Assembly: GCF_000607165.1 (NCBI RefSeq)
Contig: NZ_JFZG01000009.1
Location: forward strand, 1-64,000
Direction: 5' to 3'
Source of the DNA: Ralstonia pickettii
GTDB lineage: Bacteria > Pseudomonadota > Gammaproteobacteria > Burkholderiales > Burkholderiaceae
DNA length: 64,000 bases
A model generated the notes under the pieces. It saw only the letters and a list, made by a program, of their open reading frames with translations. It had not been told where the DNA came from and ran no database searches. Shown here one piece after another: positions 8,313 through 17,830 of the stretch. The translations under genes were made by a program, and so were the position numbers. Position 1 is the first letter of the stretch. The number at the start of each line of letters is the position of its first letter.

Positions 8313-9596
8313 ATGGTGGACGCACTCGCCGCTAAGCGCTGGATCTCGGGCTTTGTCTTTTACTACCCGTTCTTCATGTCGTATTTCTGGATGATCGGCG
8401 GGCTGCTGCATTACTTCCTGCTCGAGCGGGGCACGCAGAACGTGCGGCATCCGCTGGCACTCCTGGGGGTGAAGAGCTATCCCAAGGTGTCGATCATCGT
8501 GCCCTGCTACAACGAAGAGGCCAATGTGCGCGAGGTGATCAGCCACCTCGCACGCATGCGGTATCCGAACTACGACATCATCGCCGTGAACGACGGCAGT
8601 TCTGACCGCACCGGTGAACGCCTGAACGAACTGGCGGCGGAATACCCGCAACTCGTGGTGATCCACCAGTCGTCCAACCAGGGCAAGGCGATTGGCCTCA
8701 CCACCGCGGCGCAGGTGACCGACGCCGAGTACCTGATGTGCATCGATGGCGATTCGATCCTGGATGTGGATGCGATTGCCTGGATGATCCGCCACCTGAT
8801 GGAGAACCCGACCATTGGCGCGGTGACGGGCAACCCGCGCATCCGCACGCGCTCGACCTTGCTGGGGCGCATGCAGGTGGGCGAGTTCTCGTCGATCGTG
8901 GGGCTCATCAAGCGCACGCAGCAGGTCTATGGCCGGCTGCTGACGGTGTCGGGCGTGGTCGTGATGTTCCGCAAGCACGCCATTGAAGATGTCGGCTACT
9001 GGAGCAACGACATGCTCACCGAAGACATCGACATCAGCTGGAAGCTGCAGGTGGGCGGCTGGATGATCCGTTACGAGCCGCGCGCGCTGTCATGGATCCT
9101 GATGCCCGAGACCTTCCGCGGCCTGTACAAGCAGCGCCTGCGCTGGGCCAAGGGCGGCATCCAGGCGCTGATCAAGTACGCGCCGGCCATGGTGAGCCTA
9201 CGGCAATCGATGATGTGGCCGATCTTCTTCGAGTACGCACTGTCGGTCGTGTGGGCGTACAACATGCTGATCGTCATCACGTGGTCGGTGCTCGGCTTCT
9301 TCATCACCCTGCCACCCGAATGGCGCATGGAAGCCTTCCCGCGCTGGCACGGCACGCTGCTTTTCATCACATGCGTGCTGCAGTTGCTGATCGGCTGCTT
9401 TATTGATCGCCGCTACGACGACAACATCCTGCGCTACTTCATCGACACTGTCTGGTATCCGGTTGCGTTCTGGATCCTGAACCTTGTCACCACGGTGGTC
9501 GGCTTTCCGGCCGTCGCCTTCCAGCGTACGCGTGCCCGTGCCCGCTGGACCAGCCCTGACCGGGGCATCCAACAACAACAGGGGAATTCGCCATGA
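8313..9596 (+). CDS. pgaC: PNAG synthase glycosyltransferase PgaC
   Basis: Family-2 inner-membrane glycosyltransferase that polymerises UDP-GlcNAc into poly-beta-1,6-GlcNAc, 427 residues. Visible: VSIIVPCYNEE, VNDGSSD, the DxD-type MCIDGDS, the catalytic TED (MLTEDIDISW) and the processivity motif QRLRW. There are hydrophobic segments at the N-terminus (about 12-32) and two clusters at about 300-395. The start ATG at 8313 is set by a GGGAGG ribosome-binding site at 8302-8307 inside the pgaB end and lies one base after the pgaB stop. An upstream in-frame extension overlaps pgaB and is rejected. Confidence 0.96.
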   Translation: MVDALAAKRWISGFVFYYPFFMSYFWMIGGLLHYFLLERGTQNVRHPLALLGVKSYPKVSIIVPCYNEEANVREVISHLARMRYPNYDIIAVNDGSSDRTGERLNELAAEYPQLVVIHQSSNQGKAIGLTTAAQVTDAEYLMCIDGDSILDVDAIAWMIRHLMENPTIGAVTGNPRIRTRSTLLGRMQVGEFSSIVGLIKRTQQVYGRLLTVSGVVVMFRKHAIEDVGYWSNDMLTEDIDISWKLQVGGWMIRYEPRALSWILMPETFRGLYKQRLRWAKGGIQALIKYAPAMVSLRQSMMWPIFFEYALSVVWAYNMLIVITWSVLGFFITLPPEWRMEAFPRWHGTLLFITCVLQLLIGCFIDRRYDDNILRYFIDTVWYPVAFWILNLVTTVVGFPAVAFQRTRARARWTSPDRGIQQQQGNSP

Positions 9597-10603
9597 CCAT
9601 GCTTGTCATTGATGTTTCGCGAAACTCGATCCGACAGTCGTTCTCAGACAAGGGTGTCGTCGGCACCTTGCACCACGTGCTTTGGTTCCGCATCTTCCGG
9701 CCGGTGCTCGTGATTTCGATCTGGGGCCTGCTGGGCCTGTATGTGGGGTACTCCATCAGCAGCGTGGGCCCCAGCGGCCTGCCATTCGAGCAATTGCGCA
9801 TGTACGGCAACATCATCGCCGGCATGGGCGGGGTGCTCGTGGTGTGGATGATCCTGTCGCGGTTGGACCGCGCCATTCGCCGCAAGCTTGTACGTGCGCC
9901 GGCGGTGCCCGCTCCATCCGTCGGGGCTTCCGCCCGCGCGTCGCGGGGGGCGTTGCATGGGCAGCAGCAACCGGCCTGGCAGCGTCCGCGCAACACGCGC
10001 CTGCTGGTGGTCGACCACGACGATGACGGCGATATCACCCACGTGCGCTCGTGGCAGGAGTGGGCGGGTCGCCCGGCACCTGCCGGCACCGCCACACCGC
10101 CCACGCCGTTCATCCGCAGCCCCGAATACGACCCGGAAGAGCCGGTACTGGGCATGCGCCCCGTCAGCGAGGCGATCGTGCTGGAGAACCTCGACCGCGA
10201 AGAGCCTTCGCTGGCACGCGTTGATGCACCTGCACAGCAACCGCGCGACGTGGTGAAGGCCGTGGATGCGGTGACGGCCGATGCCGCCGGCTTTCATCGC
10301 TTTGGCTATCGCGGCCGTCTGGGCCGTAACGATTGGGTCGAGCCGCAATCGGCCCAATCGCCAGCCCAGACGTACGCGATGCGGCCCGGTATGGCCCGCC
10401 ATTACGGCAGCGTGACCGCCGTGGTGCATGGCCGTGCTGCAGTGCACGCAGCGGACCGAGCCACCGAACGCCATCGCGCGCTGCATGCATTTGGTGCGCA
10501 TGCACAACTGGATGATCCGTACGCGCGACTCCAACGCGTCGAACGCATTGACCCGCTGCACGGCTTCGGCCGCCGTGCCAACATCGTCGACGACGACCTG
10601 TAA
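9593..10603 (+). CDS. pgaD: PgaD with long C-terminal extension
   Basis: PgaD is the small inner-membrane partner of PgaC that is needed for polymer synthesis and for c-di-GMP activation in E. coli. Residues 1-100 look like PgaD: a short N-terminus, then two membrane segments (LVISIWGLLGLYVGYSI and NIIAGMGGVLVVWMILSRL) and a basic end. The remaining 230 or so residues have no counterpart in usual PgaD proteins (about 140-170 residues) and are rich in Pro, Ala, Arg and His without a recognisable fold. The ATG overlaps the pgaC stop (ATGA at 9593-9596). Assignment to pgaD rests on position and topology. Confidence 0.85.
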   Translation: MTMLVIDVSRNSIRQSFSDKGVVGTLHHVLWFRIFRPVLVISIWGLLGLYVGYSISSVGPSGLPFEQLRMYGNIIAGMGGVLVVWMILSRLDRAIRRKLVRAPAVPAPSVGASARASRGALHGQQQPAWQRPRNTRLLVVDHDDDGDITHVRSWQEWAGRPAPAGTATPPTPFIRSPEYDPEEPVLGMRPVSEAIVLENLDREEPSLARVDAPAQQPRDVVKAVDAVTADAAGFHRFGYRGRLGRNDWVEPQSAQSPAQTYAMRPGMARHYGSVTAVVHGRAAVHAADRATERHRALHAFGAHAQLDDPYARLQRVERIDPLHGFGRRANIVDDDL

Positions 10604-10627
10604 GGTCGCCCCCCAGCGCAGCACTCA

Positions 10628-10665
10628 GCGCCCCGGTGATGTGAGTCACCGGGGCGCGTTCTTTT
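10628..10665 (+). terminator. Rho-independent terminator of pgaABCD
   Basis: A perfect 12-bp stem GCGCCCCGGTGA (10628-10639) / TCACCGGGGCGC (10646-10657) with a 6-nt loop is followed by GTTCTTTT. It lies 25 bases after the pgaD stop. Confidence 0.9.
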
Positions 10666-10945
10666 GGGCAATTGATTTAGCGCAAACGGAGGAGGACGGA
10701 CTTTTCTGTGATGCGCAATCGTTGCCGCCGGTGCGCAATACAGCACGGCAAACGGTTGATGCACCGTCATCGCCCATGCGGCCGCAGGCGCCGACGGAAG
10801 AAGGATGGAATTGCCCTCTTGAATGCCGCTGCGAGGGTGCCTATGCTGGCTTCTCCTGCAAGCCCAGCTGCTCTCTCCCGGTGTTCTTGGTGGCTCTTGC
10901 AGTGCTCATGGTGTCAGTGAAAACCAAGCCCACCCACCGTCACGC

Positions 10946-11209
10946 ATGCCGTGGCCAACAGACAAGCTGGAGCCAACTGTGCTGAGTCCCCATGAATTTG
11001 CCGTCCTGCTTCTCGTCAACGACGGCGCCGAATCCGACGACCTGGATCGCGCCGATGTCGAAGCGCTCATCGAGCGACAGCTCGTGACGCTGGAACGCCG
11101 TGGCCCCGACCACAGCTATGCCCGGGTAACCCTCCAGGGCTACGTTTTGCTCAAGGCTTCCGGACACGTTCGCACCAGCGGCCGCCGTTCGATGGCCGCG
11201 TCTCACTAG
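10946..11209 (+). CDS. Small hypothetical protein
   Basis: A possible 87-residue protein starting MPWPTDKLEPTVLSPHEF. The core LSPHEFAVLLLVNDG, DLDRADVEALIERQLVTLE and RVTLQGYVLL looks like a short winged-helix-like or hypothetical Burkholderiales protein, with amphipathic helices and good codon usage from about 10980 on. No family is assigned. The start is uncertain (no clear ribosome-binding site; GTG at 10979 is an alternative). It stands alone between the pga terminator and the glutamate dehydrogenase gene. Confidence 0.45.
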   Translation: MPWPTDKLEPTVLSPHEFAVLLLVNDGAESDDLDRADVEALIERQLVTLERRGPDHSYARVTLQGYVLLKASGHVRTSGRRSMAASH

Positions 11210-11273
11210 ACGATCCTTCCTCATTGCAGTGCAGCAAGTCGTTGCCTGGGCGCAAAGTCCAGGACGGCGAGTG

Positions 11274-11477
11274 ATGTGCCTGCGATCGATACAGACAGAA
11301 ACGCGCTGTTCGTGGCCCAAGCGCACCCGATGCGAGCTTGGCTACTTCCAGTACGGAGGATCGACGTACTGCATGTTTTTCCAGCCCGGTGTGGTGGATG
11401 CCTTCGTCATTCAGCCGCCGTTCTCGCACGACACGCCACCAGTGCGCGTCAACGCCGCACTGGCGCGTGCCCGATAG
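11274..11477 (+). CDS. Doubtful small ORF
   Basis: The 67-codon ORF starts ATG after an AGGA about nine bases upstream. The second half (YFQYGGSTYCMFFQPGVVDA) has plausible composition, but no family is recognised and the other strand is also open here. It is listed only because the interval is otherwise empty, and it runs convergently toward the glutamate dehydrogenase gene. Confidence 0.22.
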   Translation: MCLRSIQTETRCSWPKRTRCELGYFQYGGSTYCMFFQPGVVDAFVIQPPFSHDTPPVRVNAALARAR

Positions 11478-11486
11478 CGGCGTTGA

Positions 11487-14400
11487 TCAAGCGTCGACCT
11501 CTGCCAGTGCCTTGAGACCCACCGACAGCATCGCCAGATCAGCCGAGCCGGCCGCGACCTGATCGGCAATCACGCGGTTGTAGCGCGCCAGCGCCTCCTG
11601 TCGCGTGCCGCGCCATGTGTCGATGAGGGCATCCGCGCTCGTGCCGGGCGCCGCATCCTGCAAGACGGATTGCGTGAGCCGCCGCCGCAGTTGCCCCAGT
11701 TCTTCGAGCAGCGTTGCGCGCGCCAGCATCTGCCAATGCGTTTGCGTCGGCAGGCCGAGGATGCCGCCTTGCAGCCACCCGTAACCCAGCGGTTGGTCGA
11801 GGGCAAAGTACACGCGTGCGGCGAGCCGTGCATCGCAGCCGCCGGCGGTCGCAACCTCGGCGATATCGAGCAATGACACACGCGCCGGCACGCCAGTTGC
11901 CACGCGCGCCAGTGCTTCCGGCACGCCGGCATCGGTAAAGACCTGCAGCTGCTGCACCGCAGCTTGCGCAGATTCCTCAGGCTGCAGCGCGTCAATCTCG
12001 GGTGCGAGCGCATCGACCGCAGACCTGAAGTGCTCGACTGCGGTTGGTACATCCGCCACGCGCCGCCGCAGGAACCACAACGTCGCGCGCTCATGCAACT
12101 GCGCGAGCGCCGTGAACAGGGCAGTTTGCGTTTCGTGCGGCACCTGGGCGTCCAGGGCATCGACTTGTTGCCAGAGCGCGTCGAGCCGGTAGACCGCGCG
12201 TGCGACGAGGCTTGCCCACACCACGGCAAGCGGCTCTGCGCCGGTTTCTTCGGCCATCCGGTGCACGAAGGTCACGCCGGCCCGGTTGACGAGCGCGTTG
12301 GCGTGCATCGTCGCCAGAATCTCGCGACGCAGCGTGTGCCGGGGGATCGATGTAGCGCAACGCGTGTGCAGCGGCTGCGGAAAATAGTCCGGCAGACCGT
12401 CGGCCACGAAAGGCTGGTCGGGCAGATCGCTGCCCAGCAGCACGTCGTACAGCCACATCTTGCTGTAGGCCATCAGCACGGCGCGTTCGGGTGTGGTCAG
12501 GCCGCCGCCGCTTGCCCGGCGAGCGTCGATCTCTTCATCGGCAGGTAGGAACTCGATTGCGCGATTCAGGCGCCCGCCGCGCTCCAGATACCGCATCAGC
12601 CGCGCCTCGGGGTCGAGCCACAGCGCCGTGCGCGTGCGCGCAAGTGACAGCGCCTGCGTCTGGAAGTAGTTGTCGCGCAGCACCAGTTCGCCCACCTCGT
12701 CGGTCATCTCGGCCAGCAGCGTGTTGCGCTGCTTGAGTGTCATCTCGCCGTCGGTCACGACCAGCCCCAGCAGGATCTTGATGTTGACCTCGTGGTCGGA
12801 GCAATCCACGCCGGCGGAGTTGTCGATGGCATCGGTGTTGATGCGCCCGCCATGCTGCGCGTACTCGATGCGGCCGAGCTGCGTGCAGCCCAGGTTGCCG
12901 CCCTCGGCCACGACCTTGCAGCGCAGCTCGGCGCCGTTCACGCGCAGGCCATCGTTGGCCCGGTCGCCCACCTGTGCATGCGTTTCGGTGCTGGCCTTGA
13001 TGTAGGTGCCAATGCCGCCGTTGTAGAGCAGATCAGCAGGTGCCTTGAGGATGGCGTGCAGCAGGTCGTTCGGCGCCATCTCGGTGGCCGTCACATCCAG
13101 CATGGCGCGCACCTCCGGCGTGAGCGCGATCGACTTGACCGTGCGCGGGAATATGCCGCCGCCGGGGCTGATCAGTGCCCGGTCGTAATCGGCCCAGCTT
13201 GAACGCGGCAGGTTGAACAGGCGCTCGCGCTCGGCAAAGCTCGTGGCCGCATCGGGCGACGGGTCGAGAAAAATGTGCCGATGGTCAAACGCCGCGAGCA
13301 GGCGGATATGGCGCGAGAGCAGCATGCCGTTGCCGAACACATCGCCCGACATGTCGCCCACGCCCACGACGGTGAAGTCCTGCGTCTGCGTATCGACACC
13401 CATCTCGCTGAAGTGACGCTTGACCGATTCCCATGCGCCACGCGCGGTGATGGCCATCTTCTTGTGGTCGTAGCCCACCGAGCCGCCCGAAGCGAAGGCG
13501 TCGCCGAGCCAGAAGCCGTATTCGGCCGAGATGGCGTTGGCGTAGTCGGAGAACGTGGCCGTGCCCTTGTCGGCGGCAACGACCAGGTAGGGATCGTCTT
13601 CGTCATAGCGCACGACGTCGCGCGGCGGCACGACGCGGCCGTCGACGTAGTTGTCGGTCAGGTCGAGCAGCCCGCGCAGGAAGGTCTGGTAGCACGCCAC
13701 GCCTTCGGCCAGATACGCGTCACGGTCGCTGGCCGGCGGCGGTTGCTTGACGACAAAGCCGCCCTTGGAGCCCACCGGCACGATGACGGTGTTCTTGACC
13801 ATTTGCGCCTTGACCAAGCCGAGCACCTCGGTTCGGAAGTCTTCGCGCCGGTCAGACCAGCGCAAACCACCCCGCGCAACCTTGCCGCCGCGCAGGTGCA
13901 CGCCTTCTACGCGCGGCGAATACACCCAGATCTCGAACATCGGCTTGGGCTCGGGCAGGCCCGGCACGCGCGCTGGGTCGAACTTGAACGACAGATAGGG
14001 CTTGGGCTGCCCCTGTCCGGCGTCCGGCAGGCTCTGAAAATAGTTCGTGCGCAACGTGGCTTCCACCACGCCCAGGAACTGCCGCAGGATGCGGTCTTCA
14101 TCCAGGTTGGGCACGTCTTCGAGCGCCTCGTCGATCTGCTTGCGCAGCGTTTCGCTCGCGCGCGAACGTTCGGCCTCGGCAAGGGCAGGGTCGAATCGCA
14201 CCAGGAACAGCCGCACCAGCGCCCGTGCAATCGACGGGTTGCCGTTCAGCGCGCTTTCCATATACGTATTGCTGAAGGTCGAACCGATCTGGCGGATGTA
14301 GCGCGCGTATGCACGCAGGATGCGGACCTCGCGCCAGGTCAGGCCGGCCTGCAGCACGAGGCGGTTGAGATCATCGTTTTCCAGCTCGCCGCTCCAAATG

Positions 14401-16409
14401 CGCGCGAAGGCGTCTTCAAAGCGTGCGCGGGCTTCGTCCAGATTGACTTCGCTGCCGTCGATGGTCTCCATGCCGAAGTCGTGCATCCAAATGGGGGCGG
14501 TATCGGCAGGTTCGATGCAGTAGGGGCGCTCTTCGTTGACGCGCACGCCCAAGTGTTCAAGCATCGGCAGGCTGTGCGACAGCGATGTTGGCTGGCCGGC
14601 GCGGTAGATCTTGAAACGCAGCGCGCCGGGTGGCGCTTCGAGCGGCCGGTAGAGCTGCATGGTCAGCACGTTGTCCGCGGCATTGGCGCCGAGCAGCGGC
14701 TCCATCAGTTCGATGTCGCGCACGGCAAGGCGTGCGGCGTAGTCCTCGCGGAAGCCCGCGGGAAACGCGCCGGCATAGCGGCGCAGCAGGCGATTGCCGC
14801 GCTCTTCGCCGCCGCGTTCGAGCAGCGCGTCGGCCAGGTCGTCCTGCCAGCGCCGGGCGGCCTGCACGATGCGGTCTTCGAGTTCGGCCACGTCCACGTC
14901 GGGCACGTTGCCTGGCTGCGTACGCACGGTGATGTGGATGCGCGCCAGCATCGATTCCGACAGCAATGGCGTGAACTCCACTGCGGTGCCGTGATACGCC
15001 GCCTGCAGCAGACCCTGGATGCGCACGCGCAGGTCCGTGTTGAACTTCTCGCGCGGCACGAACACGAGGCACGACACGAAGCGGTCAAACGGATCACGGC
15101 GAACGAACAGGCGCGTGCGCTGGCGCTCCTGCAACCGCAGGATGCCGAGTGCGATGTCGTGCAACGCTTCGGCGTCCATCTGGAACAACTCGTCGCGCGG
15201 GTATTGCTCCAGGATCGTGACGAGCGTCTTGGCCAGATGCCCGTCGGGAAGGAAGCCCGTGCGTCGGATGACGTCGGCCACCTTGCGGCGCACCAGCGGA
15301 ATGTCTTCAGCCGGCACCATGTAGACGTTCGACGTGTACATCCCCAGGAAACGCCGCTGCCCACAGACACGGCCCTCGGCGTCAAACAGTTTGATGCCGA
15401 TGTAGTCGAGATACCCGGGCCGGTGCACGGTGGCCCGCGAGTTGGCCTTGGTGAGGAAGATGGGCTCGGGTGCGTCGATGAACTTGGCCGCGCCCGGTGC
15501 CAGGCGCGTCGTGTCCGGCGTGGAGGTGTCGCGCAGCGCTTCACGCAGCACGCCCAGGCCGGTGCCTGGTATGCCGCGCAGGTAATGGCCATCGTCTTGC
15601 GTGATCAGTTCGTAATCACGGTAGCCAAGGAAGGTGAAATGCCGCTCGATCATCCAGGTGAGGAAGGCCTGCGTTTCGGCGATCTCGGCACGTTCCACGT
15701 CACCGGTGGAGGGCTGCGCGGCGCGTACGGCCAGCGCATCGATGGCGGCCTGGGCGGCCGTTTGCATGGGCTTCCAGTCTTCCACCGTGGCACGCACGTC
15801 GCCAAGTACACGCATGAGGCCGTCGTGCAAAGCCTGCAGGCGGTCCGGTTCGGAGAACCGATCGACCTCGATGTGGATGGTCGACTCGAAGCGGGCAACG
15901 CCGTGGGTTTCCCTGTCCGCATCGGCGGGTGTATCGGGCATGTCGCCCGCAAGGGCCGCCGGGCGCTGGACACCGCCACCAGCCGAGACCGCCACGCGCA
16001 TGCCTGCGCCATCGCGCTGTACGCGGTAGACCGGATGGAAGGCGGAATGCAGCGCCAGCCCTTGCCGGTTGATCTCCATGGTCACGGAGTCGAACAGGAA
16101 CGGCATGTCGTCGTTGACGATTTCAACGACCGTGTGACCGCAGTACCAGCCGTGCTGTTCGAGGCTCGGGTTGTAGACCCGTACGCGCGGTTGGCCCGAC
16201 ACGAATTTCTGGCCCAGTTGCCAGTGCGCCATCGCCGCGCCGTAGAGGTCGGCAACGCTGCGCGAGATCACGTCTTCGGGGTCTGCCAGGCCGTAGTAAT
16301 GCCGCAGGAACGGCTCGAACAGGTCGGCAATATCGGGCGCACGTTCGCGCGCCAGGGCCACTGCATCCGCCATGTGCTGGCGGACCTTGTCTTCGTGCTG
16401 GGCAGGCAT
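11487..16409 (-). CDS. NAD-specific glutamate dehydrogenase (large, ~180 kDa class)
   Basis: Catalyses oxidative deamination of glutamate to 2-oxoglutarate and ammonium with NAD+, mostly in amino-acid catabolism. About 1640 residues is normal for the proteobacterial large class. The N-terminal half contains ACT-like regulatory segments. The catalytic region shows RGGLRWSDRREDFRTEVLGLVKAQ (given here by its ends RGGLRW and VKAQ), VPVGSKGGFVVKQ, VVGVGDMSGDVFGNGMLLS and FLDPSPD, and the Rossmann region contains VVAEGGNLGCTQLGR. The start at 16409 (MPAQHEDKV) is preferred because GGGAG lies seven bases upstream; a longer ORF of 19 more codons has no such site. The sequence is intact. Confidence 0.95.
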   Translation of the reverse strand: MPAQHEDKVRQHMADAVALARERAPDIADLFEPFLRHYYGLADPEDVISRSVADLYGAAMAHWQLGQKFVSGQPRVRVYNPSLEQHGWYCGHTVVEIVNDDMPFLFDSVTMEINRQGLALHSAFHPVYRVQRDGAGMRVAVSAGGGVQRPAALAGDMPDTPADADRETHGVARFESTIHIEVDRFSEPDRLQALHDGLMRVLGDVRATVEDWKPMQTAAQAAIDALAVRAAQPSTGDVERAEIAETQAFLTWMIERHFTFLGYRDYELITQDDGHYLRGIPGTGLGVLREALRDTSTPDTTRLAPGAAKFIDAPEPIFLTKANSRATVHRPGYLDYIGIKLFDAEGRVCGQRRFLGMYTSNVYMVPAEDIPLVRRKVADVIRRTGFLPDGHLAKTLVTILEQYPRDELFQMDAEALHDIALGILRLQERQRTRLFVRRDPFDRFVSCLVFVPREKFNTDLRVRIQGLLQAAYHGTAVEFTPLLSESMLARIHITVRTQPGNVPDVDVAELEDRIVQAARRWQDDLADALLERGGEERGNRLLRRYAGAFPAGFREDYAARLAVRDIELMEPLLGANAADNVLTMQLYRPLEAPPGALRFKIYRAGQPTSLSHSLPMLEHLGVRVNEERPYCIEPADTAPIWMHDFGMETIDGSEVNLDEARARFEDAFARIWSGELENDDLNRLVLQAGLTWREVRILRAYARYIRQIGSTFSNTYMESALNGNPSIARALVRLFLVRFDPALAEAERSRASETLRKQIDEALEDVPNLDEDRILRQFLGVVEATLRTNYFQSLPDAGQGQPKPYLSFKFDPARVPGLPEPKPMFEIWVYSPRVEGVHLRGGKVARGGLRWSDRREDFRTEVLGLVKAQMVKNTVIVPVGSKGGFVVKQPPPASDRDAYLAEGVACYQTFLRGLLDLTDNYVDGRVVPPRDVVRYDEDDPYLVVAADKGTATFSDYANAISAEYGFWLGDAFASGGSVGYDHKKMAITARGAWESVKRHFSEMGVDTQTQDFTVVGVGDMSGDVFGNGMLLSRHIRLLAAFDHRHIFLDPSPDAATSFAERERLFNLPRSSWADYDRALISPGGGIFPRTVKSIALTPEVRAMLDVTATEMAPNDLLHAILKAPADLLYNGGIGTYIKASTETHAQVGDRANDGLRVNGAELRCKVVAEGGNLGCTQLGRIEYAQHGGRINTDAIDNSAGVDCSDHEVNIKILLGLVVTDGEMTLKQRNTLLAEMTDEVGELVLRDNYFQTQALSLARTRTALWLDPEARLMRYLERGGRLNRAIEFLPADEEIDARRASGGGLTTPERAVLMAYSKMWLYDVLLGSDLPDQPFVADGLPDYFPQPLHTRCATSIPRHTLRREILATMHANALVNRAGVTFVHRMAEETGAEPLAVVWASLVARAVYRLDALWQQVDALDAQVPHETQTALFTALAQLHERATLWFLRRRVADVPTAVEHFRSAVDALAPEIDALQPEESAQAAVQQLQVFTDAGVPEALARVATGVPARVSLLDIAEVATAGGCDARLAARVYFALDQPLGYGWLQGGILGLPTQTHWQMLARATLLEELGQLRRRLTQSVLQDAAPGTSADALIDTWRGTRQEALARYNRVIADQVAAGSADLAMLSVGLKALAEVDA

Positions 16410-16565
16410 GAGGCGGCTCCCGAAGAAGGGCTGCCTCATGCTACGCCGCGTGCCCATGGCTGGCAATCAGCGTGCGCGGCGCGCGGCTTTTCAGATGCCG
16501 CTGTGTGCAGTGCAGCGAGAGAACAGGTGGTTCACTCGCTACTTGCCGCGCGCATCAGCGATGCG

Positions 16566-16898
16566 TCATCCAGCCTTTACGACGTTGATGCGCAGGGCCG
16601 GCTCACCCGCCGCGATGGCCAGCAGGCGGTCCACATTCGGGTGGGCGCCGGGGCGGTTGCGTGCATCGATGGTGTGCTCGGCAAACACGGCCAGGCCGTG
16701 CTCGGCGGCCTTGGCGTCGAGCTGCCCGAACGTCTGCTGCAGGTAGTGATACACCGCCACCGAACCTTGCTTGCCCGGCTTGTTTTCGATATCGGCCACC
16801 ACTGCGCCCTGGCCGTCGACCAGATCGATGCGTTCGATGCCGTCAATGGCGGGCAGTTGGGCGAGGTTGTCCTTGAATACGCTGGTCGGTTGAATCAC
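16566..16898 (-). CDS. DUF2322 family protein
   Basis: Small cytosolic protein of 110 residues of unknown function. The pattern FKDNLAQLPAIDGIERIDL, ENKPGKQGSVAVYHYL and GLAVFAEHTIDARNRPGAHP matches my recollection of the DUF2322 family, which is common in beta-proteobacteria. No membrane segment or catalytic motif is apparent. It is on the same strand as, and upstream of, the glutamate dehydrogenase gene, about 156 bases away, so probably has its own promoter. Confidence 0.8.
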   Translation of the reverse strand: MIQPTSVFKDNLAQLPAIDGIERIDLVDGQGAVVADIENKPGKQGSVAVYHYLQQTFGQLDAKAAEHGLAVFAEHTIDARNRPGAHPNVDRLLAIAAGEPALRINVVKAG

Positions 16899-16975
16899 TG
16901 CGGTTGCTCCGTTGGTTGATCAGGCGGGCCGTATGTTAACGGCTCCGGCCCGACCCGCACGAGCTTGCGCGTTCT

Positions 16976-17371
16976 TCAGCGTTTGGCGCCGGCCTTGTTC
17001 ACGGCAATGGCTGCCTGGATGAGCGCCTTCAACGCCTTCTCGTTCACCTTGTCGCCCTCGCGGAAATCGATGGCGCGGCGGGTGTTGCCGTCCAGGCTGG
17101 AATTGAACAGGGCGGAAGGATCAGGCACTGAGGCGCCCTTGGCAAACGTCATCTTCACCGTCTGCTTGTAGGCCTCGCCGGTGCAGATCAGGCCATGGTG
17201 CGACCACACGGGCACGCTCCATTTCCATTCCTCCACCACGTCGGGATCGGCCGCGCGGACGATGGCGCGCAGGCGGGCGAGCATCTCGCCGCGCCAGTCG
17301 CCCAGCTCTGCAATGCGTGCGTCGATCAGTTCGGATGCGGGTGCGGCGGTGTCCTGCGTGCTCTTCTTCAT
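16976..17371 (-). CDS. DUF1801 domain protein (YdhG-like)
   Basis: The 131-residue protein shows the DUF1801 pattern: LARLRAIVRAADPDVVEEWKW, VPVWSHHGLICTGEAYKQTV, and a C-terminal NEKALKALIQAAIAVN. The family has an MmcQ/YjbR-like or YdhG-like small fold, and the molecular function is unknown. The start ATG 17371 is chosen because GGAGG stands eight bases upstream (minus strand) and an upstream extension is poor. It is a monocistronic-looking gene. Confidence 0.82.
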   Translation of the reverse strand: MKKSTQDTAAPASELIDARIAELGDWRGEMLARLRAIVRAADPDVVEEWKWSVPVWSHHGLICTGEAYKQTVKMTFAKGASVPDPSALFNSSLDGNTRRAIDFREGDKVNEKALKALIQAAIAVNKAGAKR

Positions 17372-17830
17372 GTGTCTGCCTCCGTGGTGGGCCCAAGCAG
17401 AACATTCTGGCAGGAACATGGGCTGGTAGCCACTCGGCAACGGTGGGCGAGATGCCCCATCTGGCCGCGCGCTGAAAAACCGATAAATGCCGTTTTTTTT
17501 GCTTTTGGCATCAACAAAAAAATAATTCGCGAGGTAAAAAGAAAATAAAACGGCGCTCAGTTAACGGCGATGAGAAAAATAACTTGAGCGTTTCTGCGCA
17601 ATTCCCCACTTGAGTGGGGGTGTAAAACGATTTCGCCGGGAATCCAAGTGCAGCAAGGGTAGGCGCCGCAATGCCTGTGCCACGAAAATTCAATGCCGCA
17701 ATGCCCGGATGGTTGATGCGACAGTCATCGATTGGTCATCTTTCGACTTCAATAATTGCGCCTCCGGAGTTTAGGAAAACATATTGAGGCACCCTTCTTT
17801 CAGGGGGTGGCTGAATCGAGAGAATTTCAA
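17372..17830. other. Gene-free interval, partly A+T rich
   Basis: The interval separates the divergent DUF1801 gene and the receptor-kinase gene. Bases 17475-17580 are clearly more A+T rich than the surroundings, with runs of T and A. No convincing ORF, and no promoter with both boxes that I would defend, was found. It must contain the promoters of both flanking transcription units. Confidence 0.5.

Noticed and set aside
6113-8314. Minus-strand open frame of 733 codons
   Set aside because: Antisense shadow of pgaB, with low-complexity His/Arg/Leu composition and no recognisable motif.
13275-16919. Plus-strand open frame of 1214 codons
   Set aside because: It lies antisense to the glutamate dehydrogenase gene, has His/Arg/Gln-rich composition typical of high-GC antisense frames and shows no domain.
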